Program-made: the position numbers and the translations under genes | The notes under the pieces: model-generated | Told to the model about the DNA's origin: nothing | What the model saw: only the letters and a program-made list of their open reading frames with translations | The model's database searches: none | Assembly (NCBI RefSeq): GCF_041058985.1 | Contig: NZ_JBEHZE010000001.1 | Coordinates: forward strand, 496,001-560,000 | Direction: 5' to 3' | From: Hyphococcus lacteus | Lineage (GTDB): Bacteria; Pseudomonadota; Alphaproteobacteria; Caulobacterales; Parvularculaceae | Length of the DNA: 64,000 bases | Part shown: positions 32,094 to 41,298 of the stretch, piece after piece | How the letters are laid out: the number at the start of each line of letters is the position of its first letter | Numbering within the stretch: the stretch's first letter is position 1

Positions 32094-32528
32094 ATGACGA
32101 CAGACTTACCGGCCGTTAGCGGCCTTAAACAACAAGCAAAACGCCTGCGCGCCGGGCTCGCAGAAGACGGCGACTTTATTTCTCACAGTGAAAGTCTGGA
32201 ACTAATTGCCAAGCAATATGGCTTCCGGGATTGGAACACGATCCATGCCGCCGCGGGGAATGGCCCGCCGCCAGATCCATTGGCATTGGGTGCAAAAATC
32301 CGTGGCCACTATCTAGGACAGGCCTTTAGTGGCGAAATTATTGCCATTCAATCTCTACCCGCCGATTATAAAAGGCTAACAGTTCACTTTGACGAAGCTG
32401 TTGATGTTGTCACCTTCGACAGCTTTTCTGCATTCCGGCAACGGGTTTCAACGCGGGTCAACAAAGACGGCGTAAGCGTAGAAAAGACGTCGGATGGTGT
32501 ACCACAAATGGTGATTGATGTCGCTTAG
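32094..32528 (+). CDS. Glyoxalase-related protein (Glyoxalase_8-like)
   Basis: Start ATG 32094 has AAAGAGG about seven bases upstream and gives 144 residues. The N-terminal 60 residues match the conserved Leu-Lys-x-Gln-Ala-Lys-Arg-Leu-Arg, Ile-Ser-His-Ser-x-x-Leu-Glu-Leu-Ile-Ala and Gly-(Phe)-Arg-Asp-Trp-Asn-Thr-x-His-Ala-Ala pattern of proteins annotated as glyoxalase-related. A small beta-rich part follows. No metal-binding motif of true glyoxalases can be assigned, so enzymatic activity is doubtful. Its stop overlaps that of the convergent HxlR gene by four bases. Confidence 0.75.
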   Translation: MTTDLPAVSGLKQQAKRLRAGLAEDGDFISHSESLELIAKQYGFRDWNTIHAAAGNGPPPDPLALGAKIRGHYLGQAFSGEIIAIQSLPADYKRLTVHFDEAVDVVTFDSFSAFRQRVSTRVNKDGVSVEKTSDGVPQMVIDVA

Positions 32529-33004
32529 CGGGCCAGTAACTGCGCGTCGCGCAGTTCAACCGGGCGACCATCATCACTAACCAAACCAACTTTGAGCGCG
32601 GGGGCATTAGGCTTGCCGCGCTCAAAAACTCCCGCATTCGGCGTCGTCTGGGCGAGGTGCTTCTCGCCCCATTGCATCAGCGCGATCAGCGGTAATGCGA
32701 GGTCGATCCCTTTTGTGGTCAGAACATATTGATGGCGGGTGCGTTGGCCAGCTTCTTTATAGGGGCGGCGACGCATCAACCCGCCGTCCACCAGATTTTT
32801 GAGCCGCTTCGACAAAACAGTCCGGGGCATTCCAAGGCCAGAGTGTAATTCGTCAAAACGCGTCACGCCATAAAGGGCCGAGCGTATAATCAACAATGAC
32901 CAACGATCACCCACAAGATCAACCGTTGCCGCAAGGCTGCACTGATCAAGCGGCGGTGCGCCGCGCTTTACCTGATCGTCATCGGGTCCATCTGCATAAG
33001 CCAT
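32525..33004 (-). CDS. HxlR-family winged-helix transcriptional regulator
   Basis: A 159-residue protein with the HxlR signature. A Cys near the N-terminus (Asp-Gln-Cys-Ser-Leu-Ala) precedes Gly-Asp-Arg-Trp-Ser-Leu-Leu-Ile-Ile-Arg, then the recognition part Arg-Thr-Val-Leu-Ser-Lys-Arg-Leu-Lys-x-Leu at about 60-70 and a wing with Tyr-x-Leu-Thr-x-x-Gly. HxlR proteins often sense reactive electrophiles or aldehydes through the N-terminal Cys. The C-terminal 40 residues extend past the core. The target is not known; the next gene on the other side (exported Tyr/His-rich protein) is divergent from it and could be controlled from the shared 188-base region. Confidence 0.92.
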   Translation of the reverse strand: MAYADGPDDDQVKRGAPPLDQCSLAATVDLVGDRWSLLIIRSALYGVTRFDELHSGLGMPRTVLSKRLKNLVDGGLMRRRPYKEAGQRTRHQYVLTTKGIDLALPLIALMQWGEKHLAQTTPNAGVFERGKPNAPALKVGLVSDDGRPVELRDAQLLAR

Positions 33005-33192
33005 AGCGAATCATTAAAGTGATTTGCCCCCCTCGCGCAATCGGGCCGTCGCACCGTCATCAAATCTCACTTTTAGTTGTTCGGAAAGCCGAATGTGTCG
33101 GGTTTTGGGCAAGAAACCGCAACATTCCTGCCCTATTCGGTCGGCATATTGCGTTCATGGACATCCAGCTGGGGTAAGCACGGAGAACCAGA

Positions 33193-33702
33193 ATGAATAA
33201 GTTTATAAAAACCATTGGTATTGCAGCCGTTGGCATCGCGACGCTCGGCATGACCAGCGCTATGGCTGCCCGCCCCGACCACTGCCGCCACGATCATGAC
33301 CACCGAAGTCACGCTTCGAATTACTATGACTATTACAGCGCTGATCGCTATTACCGTGCCGGTGCCTATCAACGATCTGGCCAAAATTCCGGCCTGAGCA
33401 TCTCAATACGTGTTGGCGATGATCGTTATAATGACGGAAACTACTATCGTGATCGAAACTATAACAATCGACGTGGTTACAACCAACGCCAGCGTCGCGT
33501 TGTCAATCGCGAGGTATTTGGCACCCGTTACAACGCACGGATTGTCCTGACCGAAAAGATCGTCCGTTCACGTCATGGTCGCCAGCTCATCTGTACGGTC
33601 GACGCACGTGGCCGCCAAGCCCACCGTGTTCCGCACAAGCGGCTAAGAAAAGTTGCGCGCCGAAATTGTTCTAAACGAGCGCAGATCCGTATTCTCGCTT
33701 GA
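33193..33702 (+). CDS. Exported Tyr/His/Arg-rich protein, unknown function
   Basis: A 169-residue secreted protein with a clear signal peptide (cleavage after Ala-Met-Ala-Ala at about 26). The mature N-terminal half is low-complexity: a His/Asp cluster (about 29-40) followed by Tyr, Arg and Asn-rich sequence, probably disordered and possibly metal-binding. The C-terminal third is basic, with two Cys (in Leu-Ile-Cys-Thr-Val and Arg-Asn-Cys-Ser-Lys) that may form a disulfide. Similar exported proteins are common and uncharacterised in alphaproteobacteria. It is a single-gene unit with a strong terminator. Confidence 0.8.
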   Translation: MNKFIKTIGIAAVGIATLGMTSAMAARPDHCRHDHDHRSHASNYYDYYSADRYYRAGAYQRSGQNSGLSISIRVGDDRYNDGNYYRDRNYNNRRGYNQRQRRVVNREVFGTRYNARIVLTEKIVRSRHGRQLICTVDARGRQAHRVPHKRLRKVARRNCSKRAQIRILA

Positions 33703-33729
33703 TAAAAAGCTCGTCACGGCGAGCAGTTT

Positions 33730-33764
33730 ACCGCCGACATGCGTATCTTGTCGGCGGTTTTTAT
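33730..33764 (+). terminator. Rho-independent terminator after the Tyr/His-rich gene
   Basis: A 10-bp stem ACCGCCGACA (33730-33739) with TGTCGGCGGT (33749-33758) and a nine-base loop is followed by TTTTA. It runs to the stop codon of the convergent glmM gene. Confidence 0.85.
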
Positions 33765-35128
33765 GCGACCTTTTCAACCGCAGTACAAATCTCATCAACC
33801 ACTTCGGTGACCGCTTGATTATCAACGCCCTCACCCATAACGCGAATCAAAGGCTCCGTCCCTGATTTACGGATAACCAGACGTCCATCCTTACCAAGAC
33901 GATCTTCGCCGGCTTTAATGGCCTTTTTCACATCTGCATGGCCCAACGGATCACCACCGTTGAACCGAACATTGCGGAGTAATTGTGGGAAGGGTTCGAA
34001 GCTGTGGCAAATCTCACTGACTTTGCCGCCATCCGCAGCCATGACCGCCAAAACCTGTAACGCCGTCACCAGGCCATCGCCCGTTGTACCGTAATCACTG
34101 AGGATCACATGACCTGACGGTTCGCCACCGATATTCATATCATTTCCGCGCATTTCCTCGACCACATAACGGTCGCCAACCTTGGTTCGCGCAAGCGCTA
34201 ATCCTTCGCTTTCAAGATATTTTTCAAGACCGAGGTTTGCCATCACGGTCGAGACAATTCCATCACCTTTTAATTTACCGCGTTTTTTCCAATCGCGCGC
34301 GATCATGGCGAGTAATTGATCACCATCGACCATTTCGCCTTTTTCATCACAAATCAAAACACGATCCGCGTCACCATCAAGCGCGATGCCGATATCGGCG
34401 CGATATTCAAGAACCGCTTTTTGCATTTTCTTCGGCGCTGTAGAACCAACATTCTGGTTTATGTTTGTGCCGTTTGGCTCAACACCGATTGATTTAACCT
34501 CGGCACCCAGCTCCCATAAAACTGTTGGCGCAACTTTATAACCTGCGCCATTGGCGCAATCGATCACAACGCGAATACCCTCTAGCGAACGGCGACGCGG
34601 AAAAGTTGCTTTCGCAAATTCTATATAACGCGCGCCCGCATCATCCACGCGTTTCACGCGACCAAGATCTGGCGATTGCGCGCGACCCGCATCAGGGCCT
34701 TCTTTCATCAGCTGTTCAATTTCAAGTTCAGTCTCATCCGATAACTTGAAACCATCTGGGCCAAAGAATTTTACGCCATTATCATAATACGGATTATGTG
34801 AAGCAGAGATCATAACGCCAAGGTCCGCGCGCAAGGATCGGGTCAACATCGCCATCGCTGGTGTTGGAAGCGGCCCGAGCAAAAATACGTCCATTCCCGC
34901 AGCGGCAAAACCGGCAGTCAACGCAGGTTCAATCATATAACCGGAAAGGCGCGTGTCCTTGCCGATCACGACGCGGTGACGATGTGCGCCATTTTTGAAA
35001 ACCCGCCCTACGGCCATACCAAGCCGCAAAATATTGTCAGGCGTCATCGCGCCCGCATTGGCGAGCCCCCGCACGCCGTCGGTTCCGAATATTTCTCTTT
35101 TGCCCGTCATGTGATCATCACCCCGCAT
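33761..35128 (-). CDS. glmM: Phosphoglucosamine mutase
   Basis: Converts glucosamine-6-phosphate to glucosamine-1-phosphate for peptidoglycan and lipopolysaccharide precursors. The 455 residues include Gly-Thr-Asp-Gly-Val-Arg-Gly near the N-terminus, the phosphoserine loop Ser-Ala-Ser-His-Asn-Pro-Tyr, the metal loop Asp-Gly-Asp-Ala-Asp-Arg and the sugar loop Gly-Gly-Glu-Pro-Ser-Gly-His. ATG 35128 is preceded by AGGAG ten bases upstream; ATG 35110 is a shorter alternative. It follows folP and ftsH in the same direction, a frequent bacterial order. Confidence 0.97.
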   Translation of the reverse strand: MRGDDHMTGKREIFGTDGVRGLANAGAMTPDNILRLGMAVGRVFKNGAHRHRVVIGKDTRLSGYMIEPALTAGFAAAGMDVFLLGPLPTPAMAMLTRSLRADLGVMISASHNPYYDNGVKFFGPDGFKLSDETELEIEQLMKEGPDAGRAQSPDLGRVKRVDDAGARYIEFAKATFPRRRSLEGIRVVIDCANGAGYKVAPTVLWELGAEVKSIGVEPNGTNINQNVGSTAPKKMQKAVLEYRADIGIALDGDADRVLICDEKGEMVDGDQLLAMIARDWKKRGKLKGDGIVSTVMANLGLEKYLESEGLALARTKVGDRYVVEEMRGNDMNIGGEPSGHVILSDYGTTGDGLVTALQVLAVMAADGGKVSEICHSFEPFPQLLRNVRFNGGDPLGHADVKKAIKAGEDRLGKDGRLVIRKSGTEPLIRVMGEGVDNQAVTEVVDEICTAVEKVA

Positions 35129-35185
35129 GGGCTACTCTCTCCTGATTGAATTTATTGACTGTAGCATGTCAATTTATCCAATGCC

Positions 35186-36001
35186 TTAACGCCACAAATG
35201 CGGATTTTCTATGGCTCCGGCGATATTTAGCGCCTGTCGCGTCTCGGCGACGTCATGCACCCGGATAACTGCACATCCATGCGCCATTCCGGCCAGTGCC
35301 GCCGCCAGTGACCCGCCCAACCGGGTATCAGCGGGACCGTCGCCATCAATGGCCGCGATAAAACGTTTCCGCGATGCCCCAAGAAGCACCGGACGCCCTA
35401 ATTGGGCAAATCGATCAAGCCGCCCAAGCAGCAAAAGATTATGTTCAGTGGTTTTTCCAAATCCAATGCCCGGATCGACACTTAATCGCTCTTCAGAAAT
35501 ACCTGCATTCACACAACAAGCGATACGGCGACTAAGATAATCGTAAACATCTTCGACCACGTCATGATAGCGCGGCGCGGCTTGCATCGTTTTCGGATCG
35601 CCTTGAGCATGCATCAGAACAATGTCGCATCCAAGGGTGCGCGCCGTTGCGATGCTATCTGGCGAAAACTCAAGCGCTGTAACATCATTCCAAATCGTTG
35701 CACCGGCCTCGACAGCGGCGATTGCAACTTCCGGTTTTCTCGTATCTATCGAGATTAAGCTATCTGTTTGCGCGCGAAGCGCCCTCACCACCGGCACGAC
35801 ACGTGCAATCTCTTCATCGACAGGAACCTCTTCCGCACCCGGACGAGTGGACTCGCCGCCCACATCAAGAATATCCGCGCCGTCGCGAACCAGACGAAGG
35901 CCATGGGCTATGGCCGTGTCGGAATCAAAAAAGCGACCCCCATCAGAAAATGAATCGGGGGTCGCATTGATGATCCCCATTATTTTGGGGCGATTACTCA
36001 T
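35186..36001 (-). CDS. folP: Dihydropteroate synthase
   Basis: Condenses p-aminobenzoate with dihydropterin pyrophosphate in folate synthesis; the target of sulfonamides. Signature loops: Ile-Asn-Ala-Thr-Pro-Asp-Ser-Phe-Ser-Asp-Gly-Gly near the N-terminus, Asp-Val-Gly-Gly-Glu-Ser-Thr-Arg-Pro-Gly-Ala, and Asp-Pro-Gly-Ile-Gly-Phe-Gly-Lys. Start ATG 36001 gives 271 residues; a GTG at 36022 in the same frame, five bases after the ftsH stop, is the other candidate and neither has a good ribosome site. The gene lies between ftsH and glmM as in many proteobacteria. Confidence 0.96.
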   Translation of the reverse strand: MSNRPKIMGIINATPDSFSDGGRFFDSDTAIAHGLRLVRDGADILDVGGESTRPGAEEVPVDEEIARVVPVVRALRAQTDSLISIDTRKPEVAIAAVEAGATIWNDVTALEFSPDSIATARTLGCDIVLMHAQGDPKTMQAAPRYHDVVEDVYDYLSRRIACCVNAGISEERLSVDPGIGFGKTTEHNLLLLGRLDRFAQLGRPVLLGASRKRFIAAIDGDGPADTRLGGSLAAALAGMAHGCAVIRVHDVAETRQALNIAGAIENPHLWR

Positions 36002-36027
36002 ATTCGGCTTGCTCGCATTCACGGGCC

Positions 36028-37953
36028 TTAGGCTGGGTTTGGCTCCATACCGCCAGCGCCATCATCATTTTTCTTGCCGTCAGAGGGGGTACCAGCAGTC
36101 GGCACAGATGACGATGGTGTATGATCTTTAGGATCAAGCGGGTCCTCGCGTACAATTTTGCCGCCATCAAGAAGCTTTTGGATCTCTTCGCCCGTAAGGG
36201 TTTCAAATTCCAAAAGGGCCTGTGAAATTTTTTCCCAATCATCACGATGATCCGTCAGTACTTTTTTCGCGAGATCATGGCCTTCGGTCACAAAGCGATG
36301 AATTTCGTCCTCGATCAATTTCGCCGTATCCGTAGAAATCGATTTGGTCCGCCCAATGCTCTGACCGAGGAAGACTTCGCCTTCATCTTCAGCATAGGCA
36401 ATCGGCCCAAGTTTTTCAGACAGGCCGTATTGCGTCACCATGGCGCGTGCGATTTTTGTCGCCATTTCGATATCTGACGAAGCGCCCGAGGTCACTTTCT
36501 CACGGCCAAACTTCAATTCTTCCGCAACGCGTCCGCCCATTGCCATCGCAATACGCGCCGTCATTTGCTGAAGCGTCATTGAATAACGATCGCGTTCGGG
36601 TAACGACTGCACCATACCAAGCGCACGCCCGCGTGGGATGATCGTCGCTTTATGAACGGGATCATTACCCGGCACCAACAATGCCACCAGTGCGTGACCA
36701 GCCTCGTGATAGGCAGTCAGCATTTTTTCTTCTTCGGTCATGACCATAGACCGGCGCTCTGCACCCATCATGACTTTGTCTTTCGCATCATCGAATTCTT
36801 TGGCCGTCACAAACCGCTTGCCGCGACGCGCCGCCAAAAGCGCAGCTTCGTTCACAAGGTTTGCAAGGTCAGCACCAGAAAAACCCGGCGTACCGCGCGC
36901 GAATGTGCGCAAATTCACATCAGGCGCTAGAGGCACTTTTTTAGCGTGCACAGAAAGAATTTTCTCGCGACCAATTACATCGGGGTTCGGAACAACAACC
37001 TGACGGTCAAACCGGCCTGGACGCAACAGTGCGGGGTCGAGAACGTCTGGGCGGTTTGTGGCAGCAACAAGGATAATACCTTCATTCGACTCGAAGCCAT
37101 CCATTTCAACTAAGAGCTGGTTCAATGTTTGCTCGCGCTCATCATTACCGCCGCCGAGGCCGGCACCACGGTGACGACCCACCGCGTCAATCTCGTCGAT
37201 GAAGATAATGCACGGTGCGTTCTTTTTCGCTTGCTCAAACATATCGCGAACGCGACTGGCGCCGACACCCACAAACATTTCAACAAAGTCAGAGCCGGAA
37301 ATCGTAAAGAACGGCACATTCGCCTCGCCAGCGATTGCACGCGCGAGCAATGTTTTACCCGTTCCGGGTGGGCCTACAAGCAACGCACCTTTCGGGATTT
37401 TACCGCCCAATCGCTGGAACTTCATTGGGTCTTTCAAATACTCGACAATTTCCTCTAGCTCTTCTTTTGCCTCGTCGATGCCTGCGACATCTTCGAAGGT
37501 CACGCGGCCTTGGCGTTCAGTCAAAAGCTTCGCACGCGATTTGCCAAAGCCCATGGCCTTGCCGCCCGCGCCTTGCATCTGGCGCATAATGAAAAGGAAG
37601 AAGGCGAGGAAAATCAGCAGCGGCAGAATATTAATCAACAAAGAAAGTAAAAGCGGTAGCTCTTCTTCCTTTTGGATTTTGGTTGCCACGCCCGCATCAT
37701 CAAGGCGCTCGGCAATCGCCGTCTGACCGTCTTCTGGGATGGTCGTTACAAAATCAACGCCGTCATTCAACTGACCGGTAACCTGCCCCCTCGCGACATC
37801 CGCATTAAGAACTTGCCCCGCCTCAATACGCTGGACGAATTCTGAATAGCTCAATTCTTCTGGTTGGGGACCGGGCGAAGAAAATTCGAATAACTGCAAC
37901 GCCACAACGAAAAGGACGATAACAAGGCCCCAGATCAGGAGATTACGGTTCAT
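36028..37953 (-). CDS. ftsH: ATP-dependent zinc metalloprotease FtsH
   Basis: A membrane-anchored AAA+ protease that degrades misassembled membrane proteins and regulatory proteins. Of 641 residues, two membrane helices (about 5-23 and 105-125) flank a periplasmic domain. The AAA module carries Gly-Pro-Pro-Gly-Thr-Gly-Lys-Thr, Phe-Ile-Asp-Glu-Ile-Asp and the Arg finger region Arg-Pro-Gly-Arg-Phe-Asp. The zinc site is His-Glu-Ala-Gly-His. An acidic and Pro-rich tail ends the protein. AAGGAAAG precedes the ATG. It is followed closely by folP. Confidence 0.98.
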   Translation of the reverse strand: MNRNLLIWGLVIVLFVVALQLFEFSSPGPQPEELSYSEFVQRIEAGQVLNADVARGQVTGQLNDGVDFVTTIPEDGQTAIAERLDDAGVATKIQKEEELPLLLSLLINILPLLIFLAFFLFIMRQMQGAGGKAMGFGKSRAKLLTERQGRVTFEDVAGIDEAKEELEEIVEYLKDPMKFQRLGGKIPKGALLVGPPGTGKTLLARAIAGEANVPFFTISGSDFVEMFVGVGASRVRDMFEQAKKNAPCIIFIDEIDAVGRHRGAGLGGGNDEREQTLNQLLVEMDGFESNEGIILVAATNRPDVLDPALLRPGRFDRQVVVPNPDVIGREKILSVHAKKVPLAPDVNLRTFARGTPGFSGADLANLVNEAALLAARRGKRFVTAKEFDDAKDKVMMGAERRSMVMTEEEKMLTAYHEAGHALVALLVPGNDPVHKATIIPRGRALGMVQSLPERDRYSMTLQQMTARIAMAMGGRVAEELKFGREKVTSGASSDIEMATKIARAMVTQYGLSEKLGPIAYAEDEGEVFLGQSIGRTKSISTDTAKLIEDEIHRFVTEGHDLAKKVLTDHRDDWEKISQALLEFETLTGEEIQKLLDGGKIVREDPLDPKDHTPSSSVPTAGTPSDGKKNDDGAGGMEPNPA

Positions 37954-38055
37954 TCGATCTTTCCTTACAGCCTCTTGCCGCTTTTACGTTAGCCGACGAC
38001 GGGCGGTTCGTTTTATTGTTTTGTGGCGCATCAAATTATGCGCCCGGTCAGGTCC

Positions 38056-38079
38056 AGTAGTTTAGTAGTTTAGTAGATA
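38056..38079. repeat. Three-copy 8-bp tandem repeat between tilS and ftsH
   Basis: The unit AGTAGTTT occurs at 38056-38063 and 38064-38071, followed by the diverged copy AGTAGATA at 38072-38079. It lies in the 166-base gap upstream of ftsH, where copy-number change could alter spacing of promoter elements. No function is shown. Confidence 0.55.
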
Positions 38080-38119
38080 GGCGTTAAGAAATGCCAGCGC
38101 CATCCAAAACGAGGCATTT

Positions 38120-39442
38120 CTACGAAAATCTAACAATTTCCGAGGCATACCGCTCCGGCGTCAGCGACCGGAAAGCGGCCGCATCAGACCCCTTAAATAA
38201 GCGCACTGGCGCGTCAATCAATACACCTTCTGCATATACACCCGGCAGTGTAAAAAGCGCCTCAGGCGGGCCATCAAACAAAGACCGGGCGACACCCAAT
38301 GTGGCCTCGCCCTCTTCGCCTAACGGGCCGATTTCCACTGAAGGCCCGTCCGGCGCACAAATAAAGCGATTATCCCAGACGAGCGGCCCCAAAAGCGGCA
38401 CTCGCGCAAGGGGCGCGACACCAGCTCGGCCCAACAGCGCCGCTGGCTCTCGCAGAAACCACAGCCGATCCTTGCGCATTTTTAATAGTGCCCCACCCAG
38501 TGTACTCGCGCTGCTCGACCGCGCTTGGCCAATCGCCGCTTCGGTCTGGGCTTCGTTCGGCGGATGGTCACCACCACCGACCGCAAAAATAAGCCGCCGC
38601 GCCAAACCCACAAGCGTATCGTTGATCACCACGCCAGCGCGCCCCGAGGGAACGCGCCCGAGGGAAACGCCGCCCCAATGATGAAACTGGCCCGCTAGGC
38701 TGTTGAATAACGTATCCTCGGCTTCTCTTAGGCGTTTTTCAGCATCCCACATCTTCGCAGCGGTCGCGGCTAATGCTGTGGCGGAAAGCAAGTGTTGTTC
38801 TTCTAAAGCACCGATCAGCGCCCTAACGCGAACCCGCTCATAGGCATGGTCATCATTAGACGGATCATCAACAAAGTCTTGTCCCGCTGCGACAAGGAAC
38901 TGAGTTATGTCCATGCGGCCAAACCCGAGCATTGGGCGCAATAACCGAATGGGCACGCCCGCCCCCGATGCAATTTGTGTCTCAGCATGCATCGCCGAAA
39001 GACCGCGAACACCCGCGCCCCGCGCGAGCCGCATCAAAACTGTCTCCGCCTGATCGTCCCGCGTGTGAGCGGTCAACAAAGCGTCACACCCACTATTTTG
39101 CGCAGCCTCGATCAATAGCCGATAGCGTGCCGAACGCGCCGCTGCCTGAATTCCTGTTTCGGGTTTTCCCCCCTCCCACCGCAGCACCTGATGGGGTATT
39201 CCAAAACCCGCGCACCATTCGGCAACTTGGCGGGCTTCGTCTCCAGCTTCCGGACGCAGCCCATGATCAACAGTAAACGCGAGAACCTGTGCCCCGGTTT
39301 TTCCAGCATATTCAGCACAAAGCCGTGCGAGCGCGATAGAATCGCGCCCACCCGATACAGCAATAGCAAATTTTTTTGGGATATTGAGCGCTTCTGCACG
39401 AGAGGCAAAAGCGCTCAGAGAAATGGGGCTTTCGCCCGCCAT
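38120..39442 (-). CDS. tilS: tRNA(Ile)-lysidine synthase
   Basis: Modifies the wobble cytidine of the AUA-reading isoleucine tRNA to lysidine, using ATP and lysine. ATG 39442 begins one base after the cpoB stop (translational coupling) and gives 440 residues. The PP-loop Ser-Gly-Gly-Arg-Asp-Ser lies at about 29-34, followed by the His-Gly-Leu-Arg and Arg-Tyr/His-Thr-Arg-Asp-Asp-Gln-Ala-Glu-Thr motifs of TilS. The C-terminal half is less conserved. The order cpoB-tilS-ftsH is standard in alphaproteobacteria. Confidence 0.94.
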   Translation of the reverse strand: MAGESPISLSAFASRAEALNIPKKFAIAVSGGRDSIALARLCAEYAGKTGAQVLAFTVDHGLRPEAGDEARQVAEWCAGFGIPHQVLRWEGGKPETGIQAAARSARYRLLIEAAQNSGCDALLTAHTRDDQAETVLMRLARGAGVRGLSAMHAETQIASGAGVPIRLLRPMLGFGRMDITQFLVAAGQDFVDDPSNDDHAYERVRVRALIGALEEQHLLSATALAATAAKMWDAEKRLREAEDTLFNSLAGQFHHWGGVSLGRVPSGRAGVVINDTLVGLARRLIFAVGGGDHPPNEAQTEAAIGQARSSSASTLGGALLKMRKDRLWFLREPAALLGRAGVAPLARVPLLGPLVWDNRFICAPDGPSVEIGPLGEEGEATLGVARSLFDGPPEALFTLPGVYAEGVLIDAPVRLFKGSDAAAFRSLTPERYASEIVRFS

Positions 39443-39443
39443 C

Positions 39444-40286
39444 CTATTTACAGTCAATGCGCGCCATTTCCAGATCCGTACGCTGAACAACAGCGCTTGG
39501 GGCATTTGGATGCTTTGATTTCATGGTCTTGAAAACCGTGCAGGCTTCGCTCGTTTTATCAAGGCGTGCAAACGCCGTCCCGAGTTTTAAATAGGCCTCT
39601 GCCGCACGCGTGTTATTCGGGTAATTACGAATATGCGCGATGAAGGCATCAGCCGCAGCCGCATTTTCACCTAGCGCTAAATGAATTTCGCCCAATCGAA
39701 ACTGTGCGTCCGGTGTGCGTTGGTGGTTCGGGAATGCCTCAAGGTATAGGCTAAATGCTGCCTTGGCGCGTTGATAATCGCCGGCCAGTAAAAACCCAGA
39801 CGCATAGTCAAAGGCGGCATTCGGGTCGATAGGCAAGGAAACATCACCGCCGCCAACCGAGCCCGCTTGGTCAACAGCAGTCTCGCGTGCGATCTGATCA
39901 CCAATCGGATCATCACTGCCCAACGCCGCGCCCGACGCACCACCCATCAGATCAACAGGTCCATCGCCCAGCCCATCACCCGACATGGCCGTGTCACCGA
40001 GTGCACCTGTAGCACCGCCGCCAGACAATGCAGCTGTAACAGCATCAAGCCGCTGGTTTGCCTGTTCGAGCTTATAGGTCAGCTCTTCAATTCGACCCGT
40101 GAGTTGTTGATTACGGCTTTCGAGCTCAGAAACCCGGACCATCATCGCGCTTTGATTTGCGATTGCCTGTTCGGCCTGCATCATCCGGGCTTGCAAATCA
40201 CGGACATCATCTTTGGTGCCCCCAAGCGCTGGTCCAGCCAATGCCACTGCGCCAATAAGCGCGATCATACCTGTTCTTATGCGCAT
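39444..40286 (-). CDS. cpoB: Tol-Pal system protein CpoB (YbgF)
   Basis: A periplasmic protein that links Tol-Pal with peptidoglycan synthesis at division. The 280 residues start with a signal peptide (cut near Ala-Leu-Gly). A coiled coil follows at about 28-85, then a Gly/Asp-rich linker (90-155) and three TPR repeats (about 158-270), of which Phe-Asp-Tyr-Ala-Ser-Gly-Phe and Gln-Phe-Arg-Leu-Gly-Glu are typical. AGAGG precedes the ATG. It is the last tol-pal gene, and is coupled to tilS. Confidence 0.94.
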   Translation of the reverse strand: MRIRTGMIALIGAVALAGPALGGTKDDVRDLQARMMQAEQAIANQSAMMVRVSELESRNQQLTGRIEELTYKLEQANQRLDAVTAALSGGGATGALGDTAMSGDGLGDGPVDLMGGASGAALGSDDPIGDQIARETAVDQAGSVGGGDVSLPIDPNAAFDYASGFLLAGDYQRAKAAFSLYLEAFPNHQRTPDAQFRLGEIHLALGENAAAADAFIAHIRNYPNNTRAAEAYLKLGTAFARLDKTSEACTVFKTMKSKHPNAPSAVVQRTDLEMARIDCK

Positions 40287-40420
40287 GGTGATGTCTACCT
40301 CTTACTGTCGAAAATCATGTCGTTCACTACCCCTGCTAAAATAAGGGTGCCAAAGTCGTTTGGCTGATTATGGCACGAAACTTTGGCGAAAAAACGCCTG
40401 TTTGCCCTAATTGCCAAAAG

Positions 40421-40458
40421 AAAAGGCGCGCCACCGGAATTTCAGTGACGCGCCTTGA
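40421..40458 (-). terminator. Rho-independent terminator after pal
   Basis: Stem AAGGCGCG (40423-40430) with CGCGCCTT (40449-40456), extended by CAC/GTG (40432-40434 and 40445-40447), is followed on the minus strand by TTTTC. It would separate pal from cpoB, at least in part. Confidence 0.7.
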
Positions 40459-40483
40459 TCCGTTGCAACAACGAAGACCAGTC

Positions 40484-40990
40484 TTAAGAGCCTACGCCCG
40501 TGACCGTCGTCGTTGAATTCCGGTTGACCGACCATGCGTCTTCGGTTGACCGCGTGTCGATTGGGCGTTCCTTGCCGTAAGAAACAGTTGTGATGCGTGA
40601 GCCGTCAACGCCGAGGCTGACGAGATACGCTTTCGCTGATTCAGCACGACGCGCACCGAGCGCAAGGTTGTATTCGCGTGTACCGCGTTCGTCGCAATTA
40701 CCCGCGACCATAATGCGTGTTTGCGGATACTCTTTCAGCCACGCAGCTTGCTTAGCAAGTGTCGCCTGTGCCTGCGGAGAAAGTGTGTACTGGTCATACG
40801 CGAAGAATACCCGGTGACCCGCTGAATTCTCGAGATCCGCTTGCGAACCCGGAACCGGACCCGTCGGAGCACTAGAAACATTTGTATTTTGGCCGGTCGT
40901 ATCAACTACGCCGACATCGTTTGTACTTGCACACGCGGATAGAAGCGCAAGAGAAGCGATCACCCCCGCAGATTTAAAAAAGTTAGTCAT
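40484..40990 (-). CDS. pal: Peptidoglycan-associated lipoprotein Pal
   Basis: An outer-membrane lipoprotein that binds diaminopimelate in peptidoglycan and TolB. ATG 40990, with GGAGC upstream, gives 168 residues; the open extension upstream lacks these signals. A lipobox Leu-Leu-Ser-Ala-Cys ends the signal peptide at about residue 20. The OmpA-like domain at about 60-165 contains Gly-Asn-Cys-Asp-Glu-Arg-Gly-Thr-Arg-Glu-Tyr-Asn-x-Ala-Leu-Gly-x-Arg-Arg-Ala, the peptidoglycan-binding signature. A 308-base gap separates it from tolB. Confidence 0.97.
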   Translation of the reverse strand: MTNFFKSAGVIASLALLSACASTNDVGVVDTTGQNTNVSSAPTGPVPGSQADLENSAGHRVFFAYDQYTLSPQAQATLAKQAAWLKEYPQTRIMVAGNCDERGTREYNLALGARRAESAKAYLVSLGVDGSRITTVSYGKERPIDTRSTEDAWSVNRNSTTTVTGVGS

Positions 40991-41298
40991 ATTTATAAGC
41001 TCCACTTCCCAGTCCGTTTTGACCTGGGCTTCTGATCCGGCCTGGCGAGCGCGCGCCCCCGCCCCATAGCCAATTTTTACACACAAACCCCATACGCGCC
41101 CCATACGCGCTTGTGGGCGCACAATCACAAAAATAGTCTACAGTCCCCATCTTACAAATCTGTGTCAGTTAAATCCTAAAATTTAACCAACACATGAATC
41201 GTAGCGATACATGAGCTCGCAATCAAGAACGGCTGTTACGGTGAGAAAATGAAATTTCGTTTATCCTCGATCCGAATTTCCGTCGTTATTCTAGTAAC
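40991..41298. other. tolB-pal gap with an 11-bp direct repeat
   Basis: No gene is seen in this 308-base gap. Two adjacent copies of CCCCATACGCG lie at 41088-41098 and 41099-41109. The length of the gap suggests that pal has its own promoter, but no strong sigma70 match was found. Confidence 0.5.
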
